Shown piece after piece: positions 46,902-55,815 of a stretch of DNA of 64,000 nt (positions are counted from its first letter, which is position 1; each line of letters starts with the position of its first letter). This DNA is from Porifericola rhodea. GTDB taxonomy: Bacteria; Bacteroidota; Bacteroidia; Cytophagales; Cyclobacteriaceae. The stretch lies in assembly GCF_030506305.1 (NCBI RefSeq), contig NZ_CP119421.1, positions 4,232,501 to 4,296,500 of the forward strand. The letters are read 5' to 3'. The notes under the pieces were generated by a model. It saw nothing but the letters and a program-made list of their open reading frames with translations, made no database searches and had not been told where the DNA came from. The translations under genes were made by a program, and so were the position numbers.

Positions 46902-48815
46902 ATGGAATCTTCTCATCTTACACGCCTAACTGAGTTTGATGTTTACCTTTTCAACGAAGGTAAGCATTATAACCTTTACGATAAGCTAGGGTCACACCTT
47001 ATGAATCATAATGGTGTGGACGGTACATACTTTGCAGTATGGGCGCCAAATGCTGAAAAAGTGTCAGTAGTTGGTGACTTTAACGAGTGGAACAGAGAAG
47101 CAAATCCTATGACTGCTCGTTGGGATACTTCTGGGGTTTGGGAAGTATTTATTCCTAATGTAGGTAAAGGTACTCGTTACAAATATTTTATCAGGTCTCA
47201 TAACAACGGCTATGAAGCTGAAAAAGGAGATCCTTTCGCTGTGCATTGGGAAGTACCTCCACAAACAGCTTCTATTGTCTGGGACCACGACTATACCTGG
47301 ACAGACAGTCAATGGCTGGAAGAAAGAAAGAAAAAAGTAGGAGAGGACCAGCCTATGGCCGTTTATGAGGTGCATATAGGTTCTTGGAAAAGAAAAGGCG
47401 AGGATGGTCAGGATTTTATGAGCTATCGTGAGTTGGCAGATGATCTTCCTGGCTATCTAAAGTGGATGGGCTATACCCATGTAGAGTTTCTTCCAGTAAT
47501 GGAGCATCCGTTTTACGGTTCCTGGGGGTACCAGTGTACCGGATATTTTGCTCCAAGTAGCCGCTATGGTTCACCACAAGACTTTAAATACTTAATTGAT
47601 AAGCTGCACGAAGAAGGTATAGGAGTTATACTAGACTGGGTGCCGTCTCACTTTCCTAACGACTTACATGGGCTGCACTACTTTGATGGTACTCATCTGT
47701 TTGAGCACGAAGATCCTCGTCAGGGGTATCATCCTGACTGGAACAGCTACATCTTTAATTACGGCAGAAATGAGGTTCGCTCCTTTTTGTTAAGTAGTGC
47801 GCTGTACTGGCTTAAGGAGTTTCATGCCGATGGGTTAAGAGTAGATGCTGTAGCCTCTATGTTGTATCTGGATTACTCAAGAAAAGAAGGTGAATGGATA
47901 CCCAACCAGTATGGGGGAAGAGAGAACCTGGAAGCTATTAGCTTTCTGCGCGACTTCAATGATGCGATAGACGCTGAATTTCCAGATGTGCACACCATCG
48001 CTGAGGAGTCTACCGCCTGGCCTATGGTTTCGCGACCTACACAGATTGGTGGGTTAGGCTTTGAAATGAAGTGGATGATGGGTTGGATGCATGATACATT
48101 GGATTATATGGCTAAGGACCCTATTCACCGAGGTCACCATCAGGGAGAGATTACCTTTAGTCTGATGTATGCCTTTACCGAAAACTTTATGCTGCCTTTG
48201 TCTCACGATGAGGTAGTTCACGGAAAAGGACCTCTTATTGATAAAATGCCGGGCGACGAATGGCAAAGGTTTGCTAATTTAAGAACACTTTATGCCTATA
48301 TGTATGCCCACCCTGGTACTAAATTACTGTTTATGGGTGGAGAGTTCGGACAAACCCAGGAGTGGAAGCATGATCATAGTCTTGACTGGCATCTAACCCA
48401 ATATACACCGCATTCCAGCTTGCAAAAGCTTGTAAAAAGGCTGAACGAATTTTACCATTCTGAACCAGCATTTTACGAATTTCAATTTCAAGCAGAAGGG
48501 TTTGAGTGGATAGATATCAATGACTGGCAAAATTCGGTGATTAGTTTTGTGAGAAAAGGTCATCAGGAACAGAACAACATTTATGTAGTAATTAACTTTA
48601 CACCGGTTGTGAGGGAAAACTATCGCATTGGAGTTCCAAAAAAAGGACATCTCAAAGAGGTTTTTAATACAGATGATGTAGAGTTTAATGGTAGCGGCGT
48701 ATTAAATTCTGGCTCATTAGAAACCTTACCCATACCTATGCACGGAAGAGAACGCTCTATTAATCTGCGTTTGCCTCCTTTGGGAGCTGTATTTTTGAAG
48801 TATGAAGATAAATAA
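46902..48815 (+). CDS. glgB: 1,4-alpha-glucan branching enzyme (GH13)
   Basis: A 637-residue branching enzyme. An N-terminal CBM48 domain ([20 protein letters not shown]) precedes the barrel. It has the branching signatures [18 protein letters not shown], nucleophile in [13 protein letters not shown], acid in IAEESTAWP and [13 protein letters not shown]. The GRENLEAI segment is typical of GlgB. It introduces alpha-1,6 branches in the glucan made by GlgE. Last gene of the operon; its stop codon lies inside the terminator stem. Confidence 0.97.
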   Translation: MESSHLTRLTEFDVYLFNEGKHYNLYDKLGSHLMNHNGVDGTYFAVWAPNAEKVSVVGDFNEWNREANPMTARWDTSGVWEVFIPNVGKGTRYKYFIRSHNNGYEAEKGDPFAVHWEVPPQTASIVWDHDYTWTDSQWLEERKKKVGEDQPMAVYEVHIGSWKRKGEDGQDFMSYRELADDLPGYLKWMGYTHVEFLPVMEHPFYGSWGYQCTGYFAPSSRYGSPQDFKYLIDKLHEEGIGVILDWVPSHFPNDLHGLHYFDGTHLFEHEDPRQGYHPDWNSYIFNYGRNEVRSFLLSSALYWLKEFHADGLRVDAVASMLYLDYSRKEGEWIPNQYGGRENLEAISFLRDFNDAIDAEFPDVHTIAEESTAWPMVSRPTQIGGLGFEMKWMMGWMHDTLDYMAKDPIHRGHHQGEITFSLMYAFTENFMLPLSHDEVVHGKGPLIDKMPGDEWQRFANLRTLYAYMYAHPGTKLLFMGGEFGQTQEWKHDHSLDWHLTQYTPHSSLQKLVKRLNEFYHSEPAFYEFQFQAEGFEWIDINDWQNSVISFVRKGHQEQNNIYVVINFTPVVRENYRIGVPKKGHLKEVFNTDDVEFNGSGVLNSGSLETLPIPMHGRERSINLRLPPLGAVFLKYEDK

Positions 48816-48852
48816 CAAAAAAACCCGCTGAGAAGCGGGTTTTTTTGTTATT
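48811..48852. terminator. Very strong bidirectional terminator with GNRA loop
   Basis: A perfect 19-base stem (48811-48829 with 48834-48852) closed by the tetraloop GAGA, a GNRA sequence. The GC core CCCGCT/AGCGGG is flanked by seven A and seven T, so it ends transcription in both directions. The glgB stop codon (48813-48815) is within the left arm. Confidence 0.9.
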
Positions 48853-48863
48853 AGCTAATAGAA

Positions 48864-48890
48864 AAGGCTGCCCGAATTACGAGCAGCCTT
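48864..48890 (-). terminator. Intrinsic terminator of glnA
   Basis: AAGGCTGC (48864-48871) / GCAGCCTT (48883-48890), loop of eleven, followed on the minus strand by TTC after a short T run. Lies 35 bases after the glutamine synthetase stop. Confidence 0.7.
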
Positions 48891-48924
48891 ATACATATTA
48901 GAAAGTACTATCAATTAAATGTAA

Positions 48925-49935
48925 TTATACAACTGCAGTCTTTACAGTTTTAATAATACGTGCTGCTACTTTGTAAGGATCAGCGTTAGAAGCAGGTCTT
49001 CTGTCTTCCAGATATCCTTTCCATCCGCTCTCCACTGTAGCAATAGGAATACGGATAGAAGCACCACGGTCAGAAATACCGTAAGAGAACTGGTCAATAG
49101 ACTGAGTTTCGTGCTGTCCGGTCAAACGCTGATCATTATGAGCACCATATACTTCAATGTGGTGTTCAGTTACAGGTCTGAAAGCCTCACATATTTTGTC
49201 GTAAGTTTCTTTGCTACCAGCAGTTCTCATGATGCTATTAGAGAAGTTAGCGTGCATACCAGAACCGTTCCAGTCACCTTGTACAGGTTTAGGGTGTAGC
49301 TCTATATAATAGCCATATTTTTCAGTAAGTCTGTTTAGAAGATAGCGAGCTATCCATATCTCATCTCCAGCTTTTTTTGCACCTTTAGCAAAGTTCTGAA
49401 ACTCCCACTGACCAGGGGCAACTTCCTGGTTGATACCTTCTACATTGATACCAGCTTTTAAGCAAAGGTTAAGGTGCTCTTCTACTAAAGATCTACCCCA
49501 GGTATAGCGGCCACCTACCGAGCAGTAGTACTGTCCCTGCGGACCAGGAAAACCACCACGAGGGAAACCAAGAGGAAGGTCAGTTTTAGCGTCCATGATA
49601 AAGTACTCTTGCTCAAATCCGAACCAAAAGTCGTTATCATCATCATCAATTTGAGCTCTACCGTTAGAAGGATGAGGCTCTCCTTCAGCGGTAAGCACCT
49701 CTGTCATTACCAACCACCCGTTTTCTCTATCAGGATCAGGGTATATAGCTACCGGCTTAAGTAGACAATCTGAAGATCCACCTTCAGCTTGTAGGGTAGA
49801 ACTACCATCAAAAGACCACATAGGGCAGCTCTCCAGCTTGCCATCAAAGTCGTTTACAATTTTTGTTTTACTTCTAAGTTCTTGTGTCGGCTGATAGCCA
49901 TCTAACCAGATGTACTCAAGCTTTGATTTCGTCAT
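48925..49935 (-). CDS. glnA: Glutamine synthetase, type II (eukaryote-like)
   Basis: A 336-residue short glutamine synthetase that makes glutamine from glutamate, ammonia and ATP. LEYIWLDGYQPTQELRSKT opens a beta-grasp domain, and SFDGSSTLQAEGGSSDC, FGFEQEYF and GDWNGSGMHANFS are the catalytic motifs of the GSII class. Type I enzymes are about 470 residues and type III about 700, so the class is clear. It lacks the adenylylation loop of type I. Monocistronic. Confidence 0.95.
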   Translation of the reverse strand: MTKSKLEYIWLDGYQPTQELRSKTKIVNDFDGKLESCPMWSFDGSSTLQAEGGSSDCLLKPVAIYPDPDRENGWLVMTEVLTAEGEPHPSNGRAQIDDDDNDFWFGFEQEYFIMDAKTDLPLGFPRGGFPGPQGQYYCSVGGRYTWGRSLVEEHLNLCLKAGINVEGINQEVAPGQWEFQNFAKGAKKAGDEIWIARYLLNRLTEKYGYYIELHPKPVQGDWNGSGMHANFSNSIMRTAGSKETYDKICEAFRPVTEHHIEVYGAHNDQRLTGQHETQSIDQFSYGISDRGASIRIPIATVESGWKGYLEDRRPASNADPYKVAARIIKTVKTAVV

Positions 49936-49955
49936 TTTTAATAAATTTTCAGTAG

Positions 49956-49970
49956 ATTGATAATATCAAT
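49956..49970. promoter_or_regulatory. Dyad at the putative glnA transcription start
   Basis: ATTGATA (49956-49962) / TATCAAT (49964-49970) around a single central base, a perfect 15-base dyad. It lies directly downstream of the possible -7 element and 21 bases from the start codon, a natural position for a repressor site. Confidence 0.4.
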
Positions 49971-49972
49971 AG

Positions 49973-49980
49973 CAAATATA
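49973..49980 (-). promoter_or_regulatory. Possible -7 element of glnA
   Basis: On the minus strand TATATTTG fits the Bacteroidota consensus TAnnTTTG, 38 bases before the ATG. A CTTG about 26 bases upstream could be a poorly spaced -33 element. Confidence 0.4.
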
Positions 49981-50240
49981 CTATTTTTCGGATTATTTAA
50001 TAAAAACAAGTAAAAAGTTTTACGATAGATTGAAAATGCAGATTTTTTATTTGTTTTTTATTCAGAAGAATATTTTGTATTGGGGTGAGATATTATATGC
50101 AGTTTAGAATTTTGTTCTGTTTGTTGATGAAAAGTTGAAATTTTTTAAAAGTTTTGCTTTGTATCAGTTTCTAATAAAAAAATCATTTCATTAAACCTTT
50201 TCTAGCCTTTAGTATCTAAAAAGCAAAAACAAATACAGCT
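49981..50240. other. AT-rich intergenic region upstream of glnA
   Basis: AT-rich DNA with T-rich stretches between the glnA promoter area and a possible 31-residue gene. No RNA gene or strong structure is visible. Confidence 0.4.
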
Positions 50241-50336
50241 ATGAGAGATACACTTAATACTCAAATAAAAGCCAGTGCTACCTTATTATTCGCGCTTATT
50301 GTTAATTTGCTAATGATGACACTTACTCTGTTTTAA
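50241..50336 (+). CDS. Possible single-pass membrane microprotein, 31 aa
   Basis: An ATG-started frame of 31 residues: a short polar N-terminus (MRDTLNTQIKAS) followed by a hydrophobic stretch of about 18 residues ending the protein. This is the shape of a bacterial membrane microprotein. It lies 83 bases before mtaB in the same direction. Supporting evidence is limited to the ATG, the composition and the position; it could be chance. Confidence 0.35.
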   Translation: MRDTLNTQIKASATLLFALIVNLLMMTLTLF

Positions 50337-50419
50337 ATTAAATCTCCAGTAGTGGCTTGAAACTTTCCTTTATCAGATGAAGTTTTTTAACCTATCTTCA
50401 TTTTGTCTAAATTTGCGGC

Positions 50420-51751
50420 ATGGAAAATCAAGCGCGTTCGGTTGCCTTTTACACTTTAGGGTGCAAACTCAATTTTTCTGAGACCTCAACCATAGGTCGT
50501 ATGTTTGAAAAAAAGGGTTATCGTAAAGTAGAATTTCATGAGAAGGCAGATATCTATATCATCAATACCTGCTCAGTTACAGATAACGCAGACAAAAAAT
50601 GTAGAAAAGTAGTGCGCGAAGCTCGTGCGCTTTCGCCCAATGCTTATATCTGTATAATAGGTTGCTATGCGCAGCTTAAACCCAAGGAGATTTCTGAAAT
50701 TCCGGGGGTAGATGCTGTATTGGGGGCTGCAGAAAAATTTCGCTTACTAGAGCTATTAGACGGATTTAGACGTACAGAAGAGGTGCAGGTGCTAGCTTCA
50801 GAAGTAAAAGAAGCCAATACCTTCCAGCATGCTTTCTCTATCAACGATCGTACACGTACATTTCTTAAAGTACAGGATGGCTGTAATTACCACTGTACCT
50901 TCTGTACAATTCCACTGGCAAGAGGCAAAAGCCGAAGCGATAGAATAGCAAACATTATAGCTTCTGCGCAGGAGATTGCGCAAACTGATGTAAAAGAGGT
51001 AGTGCTCACTGGCGTTAATATCGGCGATTTTGGCATTGTTGATGGCAAAAGAGTAGAGCGCTTTGCAGACCTGGTTGCGGCTTTGGATGAGGTAGAAGGA
51101 CTAGACAGAATCAGAATTTCATCTATAGAACCTAATTTGCTTAGCAATGATATAATAGCATTTGTTGCTCAATCTAAAAGGTTTGTGCCGCATTTTCATA
51201 TCCCTTTACAGTCAGGCTCCAATAAAATTCTGCGCCTGATGAGAAGAAGATATTTGCGAGAACTATACGTAGACCGTGTGCAGAAAATTAAAGAGCTGAT
51301 GCCTCACTGTTGTATAGGCGTAGATGTAATTGTTGGCTTTCCGGGTGAAACTGAAGAAGACTTTCTGGATACTTATCAGTTTTTAAATGAGCTACCAATT
51401 TCATACCTGCATGTGTTTACTTATTCGGAAAGAGCCAATACACCGGCTGCTGAAATGGGAGCTGTAGTTCCTAAAAAAGAAAGAAGCCGCCGCTCTAAGA
51501 TGTTGCGTATCCTTTCAGAAAAGAAAAAACGACAGTTCTATGAAGAAAATGTAGGAGCTGAAGGTATAGTTTTATTTGAGGAAGATATTGAAAATGGTCA
51601 GATGCACGGCTTTACAGAAAATTATGTTCGCGTAACGGCCAAGTATGACCCATTGCTTATAAATGAGCTTAAGCCAGTTAAACTAACTCAAATTAATGAT
51701 CAAGGCTTAATGGAGGTAGAAGAACCAGAAATGGTTTATGAAACACATTAA
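50420..51751 (+). CDS. mtaB: tRNA t6A37 methylthiotransferase MtaB
   Basis: A 443-residue radical-SAM enzyme that adds a methylthio group to t6A at position 37 of tRNAs reading ANN codons. The N-terminal UPF0004 domain binds an iron-sulfur cluster through Cys15, Cys51 and Cys82 (YTLGCKLNFSE, INTCSVTDNADKKC, GCYAQ). The radical-SAM motif CNYHCTFC uses Cys155, Cys159 and Cys162. A C-terminal TRAM domain follows. The N-terminal TLGCKLNFSE distinguishes MtaB from MiaB and RimO. Confidence 0.93.
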   Translation: MENQARSVAFYTLGCKLNFSETSTIGRMFEKKGYRKVEFHEKADIYIINTCSVTDNADKKCRKVVREARALSPNAYICIIGCYAQLKPKEISEIPGVDAVLGAAEKFRLLELLDGFRRTEEVQVLASEVKEANTFQHAFSINDRTRTFLKVQDGCNYHCTFCTIPLARGKSRSDRIANIIASAQEIAQTDVKEVVLTGVNIGDFGIVDGKRVERFADLVAALDEVEGLDRIRISSIEPNLLSNDIIAFVAQSKRFVPHFHIPLQSGSNKILRLMRRRYLRELYVDRVQKIKELMPHCCIGVDVIVGFPGETEEDFLDTYQFLNELPISYLHVFTYSERANTPAAEMGAVVPKKERSRRSKMLRILSEKKKRQFYEENVGAEGIVLFEEDIENGQMHGFTENYVRVTAKYDPLLINELKPVKLTQINDQGLMEVEEPEMVYETH

Positions 51752-51784
51752 GTTTGAATTAGCCATTATTAATGTTTATAGCTA

Positions 51785-51817
51785 AGGCCTTACCATTTGG
51801 GAGGCCTATTTTTTTTT
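51785..51817 (+). terminator. Intrinsic terminator of mtaB
   Basis: AGGCCT (51785-51790) / AGGCCT (51802-51807), loop of eleven, followed by about nine T. The convergent EamA gene ends within it. Confidence 0.65.
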
Positions 51818-52642
51818 CAATAGAAGTGTGGATACAATAATAAGTCCACCGCCAAACATAGTATTCCAGCTCAGGTTCTCGTCAAAGATTATTACACCAT
51901 ACATCGTTGCTACCAGCACTTCTAGATATGTTAAAAAAGAAATGGTAGAGGCCTTAATCTTTTTGAGCGCAGAGAAAAACAAGCCAAAGGCAATAATTCC
52001 GATTAATACACCAAAAAGTAATAGGGTGGATAATTGCTCAATAGTAAACGTTATGTTTTCTTGGAGTAAAAAAGGGAGAAAGATAAAGCCACCTGCCAGA
52101 TTCTGGAAAAAGACAGTCTCAAAGCCGCTATACTTATGAGACTCACGTTTAAAAACAATGATAGTCATAGCATAAATTAGGGCGGACAACAGCATCGCAC
52201 TCATCCCTAAAAAATCTCTATTTTCGGTATTAAAGGGCTGGTTGATAAACATCAGAACAATCCCGATTATTGGTAGTGCAAGCAAGACTTTGTTTCTGTT
52301 AGGTACCTGCTCCTTTAAAAAAAGCATACTTAAAATAGTGGCATATACCGGCCAGGTGTACAGAATAATTACAGCATTAGATATACTGGTATAGGTATAG
52401 CTGGTAATGAAAAGGAATATACGTGCGGCATTCAGTACTGAGCCCAGCAGCATTAGCTTTACCGGATAGCGAAATAAATTAACTCCTCTAATACTAAAGT
52501 AGATAAAGAGTAGGGCAGTAGGTATAGCCATTCTAAAAAATGACAGCACCAGAGGCGGTAAACTTAAAAACTTGATAAACACTCCTGAGGAGCCCATAAT
52601 AAGCACTGCCAGCAGTACTTGCAGGTAAGGGTTAACTTTCAT
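51806..52642 (-). CDS. EamA/DMT family transporter
   Basis: A 278-residue, ten-helix member of the drug/metabolite transporter superfamily with two EamA repeats. I use the ATG at 52642, because it overlaps the upstream nuoH stop as ATGA and opens directly at the first membrane helix (QVLLAVLIMGSSGVFIKFL, shortened); the codon at 52714 adds a Cys-rich stretch encoded within nuoH. The substrate is unknown. The overlap implies translational coupling to nuoH. Confidence 0.85.
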   Translation of the reverse strand: MKVNPYLQVLLAVLIMGSSGVFIKFLSLPPLVLSFFRMAIPTALLFIYFSIRGVNLFRYPVKLMLLGSVLNAARIFLFITSYTYTSISNAVIILYTWPVYATILSMLFLKEQVPNRNKVLLALPIIGIVLMFINQPFNTENRDFLGMSAMLLSALIYAMTIIVFKRESHKYSGFETVFFQNLAGGFIFLPFLLQENITFTIEQLSTLLLFGVLIGIIAFGLFFSALKKIKASTISFLTYLEVLVATMYGVIIFDENLSWNTMFGGGLIIVSTLLLKKK

Positions 52643-53733
52643 ATCATCAGCAATCGCCACACACCGCTTAGTACTACAAGAAGTAAGGAAGCAGGTACAA
52701 GATATTTCCAGCACAATATCATGAGCTGGTCTACTCTAAGTCTGGGGTAAGTCCATCTTACCCACATTTGTACCAGTACTAATGTGATAGCTTTACTAAG
52801 TATCCAGAAGGCGCCCCAGAGATGTGCAGCCCAGCTGCCAGGTGTGCCGCTGGTCCATTCAGCCAGTTTAATGCTTCCAATATTGGGTAGAGGGGTATTC
52901 CAGCTTCCTAAAAATAAGATTACAGCCAGAAAACTGACTAACAACATCATCCCATATTCTGAGAGCATGATAAGAGCCCAACGAAAACCTGAGTACTCTG
53001 TATGATAGCCGCCTACCAGCTCCGATTCAGACTCAGGAAGGTCAAATGGGGCACGATTAGCTTCTGCCAGTGAAGCAATAAAAAAGATGACAAAAGCAAA
53101 GAAAAGTATCGGCACTTTAAAGATATTCCAGCTTAATATGCCGCCAATTTCGGTAATCTGTATATCCCAGGCTTTAATACCAAAAAGGTAGATAGGTTCG
53201 TCACTTAGTGTGTGCCACCAGATGCCTTGCTGAAAAGAGATCTCTTGTAGGCTTAAGGATTGTGAAATCATTACTACGCATAGAACGCTGAGCCCCAAAG
53301 GAATTTCATAAGAAATAATTTGTGCAACAGAACGTATTGCTCCAAAAAGAGAAAATTTACTGTTTGAGCCCCAGCCAGCCATCAGTATACCAATCACGTC
53401 TAAGGACACTATAGCCAAAAGGTAAAAAACACCAACGTCTACAATAGAGCCAGACAATGCTGGGTTGATAGGAATAACAGCAAAGCCTGAAAAAATGGCT
53501 ACAAAAATAACAGCAGGCGCTAGTTTAAATAGCTTTTTATCAGCCGATGCGGGTTTGATATCCTCTTTCTGCAGTAGTTTGAGTAAGTCTGCCACAGTTT
53601 GTAACAAACCATGGTAGCCTACTTCCATAGGTCCGTACCTATCTTGTATAAATGCAGATATTTTACGTTCGGCGTAAACAGCAAAAACGGTATAGGTGAG
53701 CAAAAGAGGTAAGAAAATAAAAAATGTTTCCAT
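52639..53733 (-). CDS. nuoH: NADH-quinone oxidoreductase subunit H
   Basis: A 364-residue, eight-helix membrane subunit of complex I that forms the quinone pocket with NuoB and NuoD. Signatures: AERKISAFIQDRYGP, GSNSKFSLFGAIRSVAQIISYEIPLG (shown in part), LAEANRAPFDLPESESELVGGYHTEYSG and RWTYPRLRVDQLM. No other nuo gene is nearby. The gene ends in an ATGA overlap with the EamA transporter. Confidence 0.95.
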   Translation of the reverse strand: METFFIFLPLLLTYTVFAVYAERKISAFIQDRYGPMEVGYHGLLQTVADLLKLLQKEDIKPASADKKLFKLAPAVIFVAIFSGFAVIPINPALSGSIVDVGVFYLLAIVSLDVIGILMAGWGSNSKFSLFGAIRSVAQIISYEIPLGLSVLCVVMISQSLSLQEISFQQGIWWHTLSDEPIYLFGIKAWDIQITEIGGILSWNIFKVPILFFAFVIFFIASLAEANRAPFDLPESESELVGGYHTEYSGFRWALIMLSEYGMMLLVSFLAVILFLGSWNTPLPNIGSIKLAEWTSGTPGSWAAHLWGAFWILSKAITLVLVQMWVRWTYPRLRVDQLMILCWKYLVPASLLLVVLSGVWRLLMI

Positions 53734-54009
53734 TGGCTGTGTAAAATCTGTTGCAAAATAGAAAGCTTTCCAGGCTAATTCAAAAGATAGTGAAGGAAAG
53801 CTTAGGGTTGATTACAAAAAATTAAAGCCACCCATATGCTATGGGTAAATTTTAAAATAACGCTGACAGAATATAACATAGTAGAATACATGTAAATACG
53901 CCTTAGAATTATCCTATTATGGAAAAAAAAGGAGGGTATACAAACAAGTATGTGGTCAATGGGGTTGTATTGGTAGATATTTTTTTGAATAAATAAATTA
54001 CTTTTTGAT

Positions 54010-55182
54010 ATGGAGAGACTGACAAAAGAAAAACTTGAAGAGTTATCTAATTTTCAAGGTACTAATTGCGTGAGTATATTCATTCCTACTCATAAGAAAG
54101 GAAAGGAAGTGAATGAAATGTACGATGCAAAACTCTTAAAAAATCACTTTCAGAGCATCAAAAACAAGATAAAGCAAACTAAAAATATAGATGAAAGTAC
54201 TGTGAGTCAGTACCTTCAACCGATACAGAAGCTAATTGATGATACAGGATTTTGGCATCATCAAAAACAAGGACTAGCCATATTTTTAGGCCAGGAATAT
54301 TTTGAATATTTCAAACTACCGTATTCAGTAGATGAGTTTGAACTTTTAGGTAATGGCTTTCATCTAGAGCAATTGGTACCAGCATACCAACAGGAAGGTA
54401 AGTACCATGTTTTAGCTGTGAGTCTGGGTCAGGTACGCTTCTTTAAGGCTACTACTACTGATATTGAAGAAGTTAATTTGCCAGAAAGCTTACCTCAAGG
54501 TACAGAAGAAGCCCTGAGCTACTATGACTTTGAGCAAAGTTTACAGCAACATTCAGGCTCAGTACTAGGGGGGGGGCAGGATCCTATCTATCATGGACAG
54601 GGCGGTAATGATAGTCAGAAAGATCAGGCCTATATTAAAGAATATTTTAGACACCTCAACGACGCATTGGATAATGTGATTGAAGATAAATCTATACCAG
54701 TTATTCTTGCTAGTGTAGACTACCTGCACCCCATATTCAAAGAAGCAAACAAAACTTTAAATCTGACAGAAAAAGGCCTGACTGGTAACTTTGACAACGC
54801 AAAGCTTGAAGATATACACAATAAGAGTAAAGAGATTTTTAACCCCGAGCATGAAGCTGTGCAGAAAGAGTATATGGAAAAATATCAGGCACTGGCAGGC
54901 ACTGGAAAAACTTCTTACCAGATAGACGATATTGCCCCAGCTGCAGTGGATGGTAGAATAGATACCCTTTTTATTCTGAAAGGGGCACACCGATGGGGCA
55001 TCATTAACAATGAAGATAATAGCGTAAACCTACGCGACGAAAATGATCCTAATGTACATGATTTGGTTAGTAAAGCAGCCGTAGAAACGGTGCTTAACGG
55101 AGGACACACCTATTTTGTAGACCGCGAACATTTACCCGAGCAGGTAGATAGTGCAGAGATGGCAGCAGTCTTCCGTTGGTAG
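54010..55182 (+). CDS. baeRF family protein (bacterial archaeo-eukaryotic release-factor-like)
   Basis: A 390-residue protein with the N-terminal hallmark FQGTNCVSIFIPTHKKGKEV of the baeRF families, a middle region with a GQVRFFKATTTDIEEV strand pattern, and a C-terminal domain containing VDGRIDTLFILKGAHRWG. These proteins resemble the archaeal/eukaryotic peptide release factor fold and are proposed to act on stalled or modified ribosomes; biochemical evidence is sparse. Monocistronic with its own terminator, next to a GroES-like gene. Confidence 0.75.
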   Translation: MERLTKEKLEELSNFQGTNCVSIFIPTHKKGKEVNEMYDAKLLKNHFQSIKNKIKQTKNIDESTVSQYLQPIQKLIDDTGFWHHQKQGLAIFLGQEYFEYFKLPYSVDEFELLGNGFHLEQLVPAYQQEGKYHVLAVSLGQVRFFKATTTDIEEVNLPESLPQGTEEALSYYDFEQSLQQHSGSVLGGGQDPIYHGQGGNDSQKDQAYIKEYFRHLNDALDNVIEDKSIPVILASVDYLHPIFKEANKTLNLTEKGLTGNFDNAKLEDIHNKSKEIFNPEHEAVQKEYMEKYQALAGTGKTSYQIDDIAPAAVDGRIDTLFILKGAHRWGIINNEDNSVNLRDENDPNVHDLVSKAAVETVLNGGHTYFVDREHLPEQVDSAEMAAVFRW

Positions 55183-55197
55183 AAAATGAGTTGAAAG

Positions 55198-55228
55198 AGC
55201 GAGGAGCTACAAGTTCCTCGCTTTTTTT
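55198..55228 (+). terminator. Intrinsic terminator of the baeRF gene
   Basis: AGCGAGGA (55198-55205) / TCCTCGCT (55215-55222) with additional inner pairing, followed by seven T. Confidence 0.85.
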
Positions 55229-55305
55229 ATGTCATATTGTCAGTCGTATTCGTGAGGCATAAAAATTGATCTTTCAGAGCTCTACTGAGTACAAAGAAAA
55301 TCAAG

Positions 55306-55683
55306 ATGGAATTGACTACAGAGAACAAGCTTAAGAAATTAATTATAGTAGGGGATAGAATACTGATCAAACCTAAGAAAGCTTCAGAGAAGACTAAGAG
55401 TGGTTTGTTTTTACCACCTGGTGTACAGGAGCAGGAGAAAATTCAGTATGGTTATGTTATGAAAACTGGTCCCGGCTACCCTATTCCCATGCCTGCTGAA
55501 GAAGATGAGCCCTGGAAAGAAAGAGAGGAACAGATTAAATATATACCGCTACAGGCTAAAGAAGGTGATCTGGCTATTTTTTTACAGAAAGGTGCTTTTG
55601 AAGTGATGTACGAAAACGAAAAATACTATATCGTATCCCAGGCATCCATTCTTATGCTTGAGCGCGAGGAAGATTTATACTAA
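55306..55683 (+). CDS. GroES-like co-chaperone
   Basis: A 125-residue GroES-fold protein. IIVGDRILIKPKKASEKTKSGLFLP corresponds to the core strand and mobile loop of GroES, and EGDLAIFLQKGAFEVMYENEKYYIV to the C-terminal strands. It has an insertion of acidic and proline-rich residues (about 62-80) absent from canonical 95-residue GroES, and no groEL follows. It may be a specialised co-chaperonin or a structural relative. The mobile-loop hydrophobic tripeptide (GLFLP) is retained. Confidence 0.8.
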   Translation: MELTTENKLKKLIIVGDRILIKPKKASEKTKSGLFLPPGVQEQEKIQYGYVMKTGPGYPIPMPAEEDEPWKEREEQIKYIPLQAKEGDLAIFLQKGAFEVMYENEKYYIVSQASILMLEREEDLY

Positions 55684-55701
55684 ACCAATAACCAGCATAC
55701 T

Positions 55702-55741
55702 AAAGGTATTTCATGAGTGATAAGATGAAATACCTTTTTTT
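55702..55741 (+). terminator. Intrinsic terminator of the GroES-like gene
   Basis: Perfect 13-base stem (55702-55714 with 55725-55737), loop of ten, followed by T. AT-rich but long. Confidence 0.85.
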
Positions 55742-55815
55742 GTTTTCTTCCTTTCTTGCCACTCTGCATACGTTTTAGTAACTATGACCGTTAGATTAGC
55801 GCTTCACATTACATT

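Noticed and set aside
52643-52714. Longer N-terminus for the EamA transporter
   Set aside because: The extension is encoded within nuoH and is Cys-rich and unlike a membrane leader; the ATGA overlap marks the real start.
53919-53996. A 25-residue ATG frame upstream of the baeRF gene
   Set aside because: Composition is neither membrane nor secreted type, and I see no supporting signal; short frames like this are common by chance.
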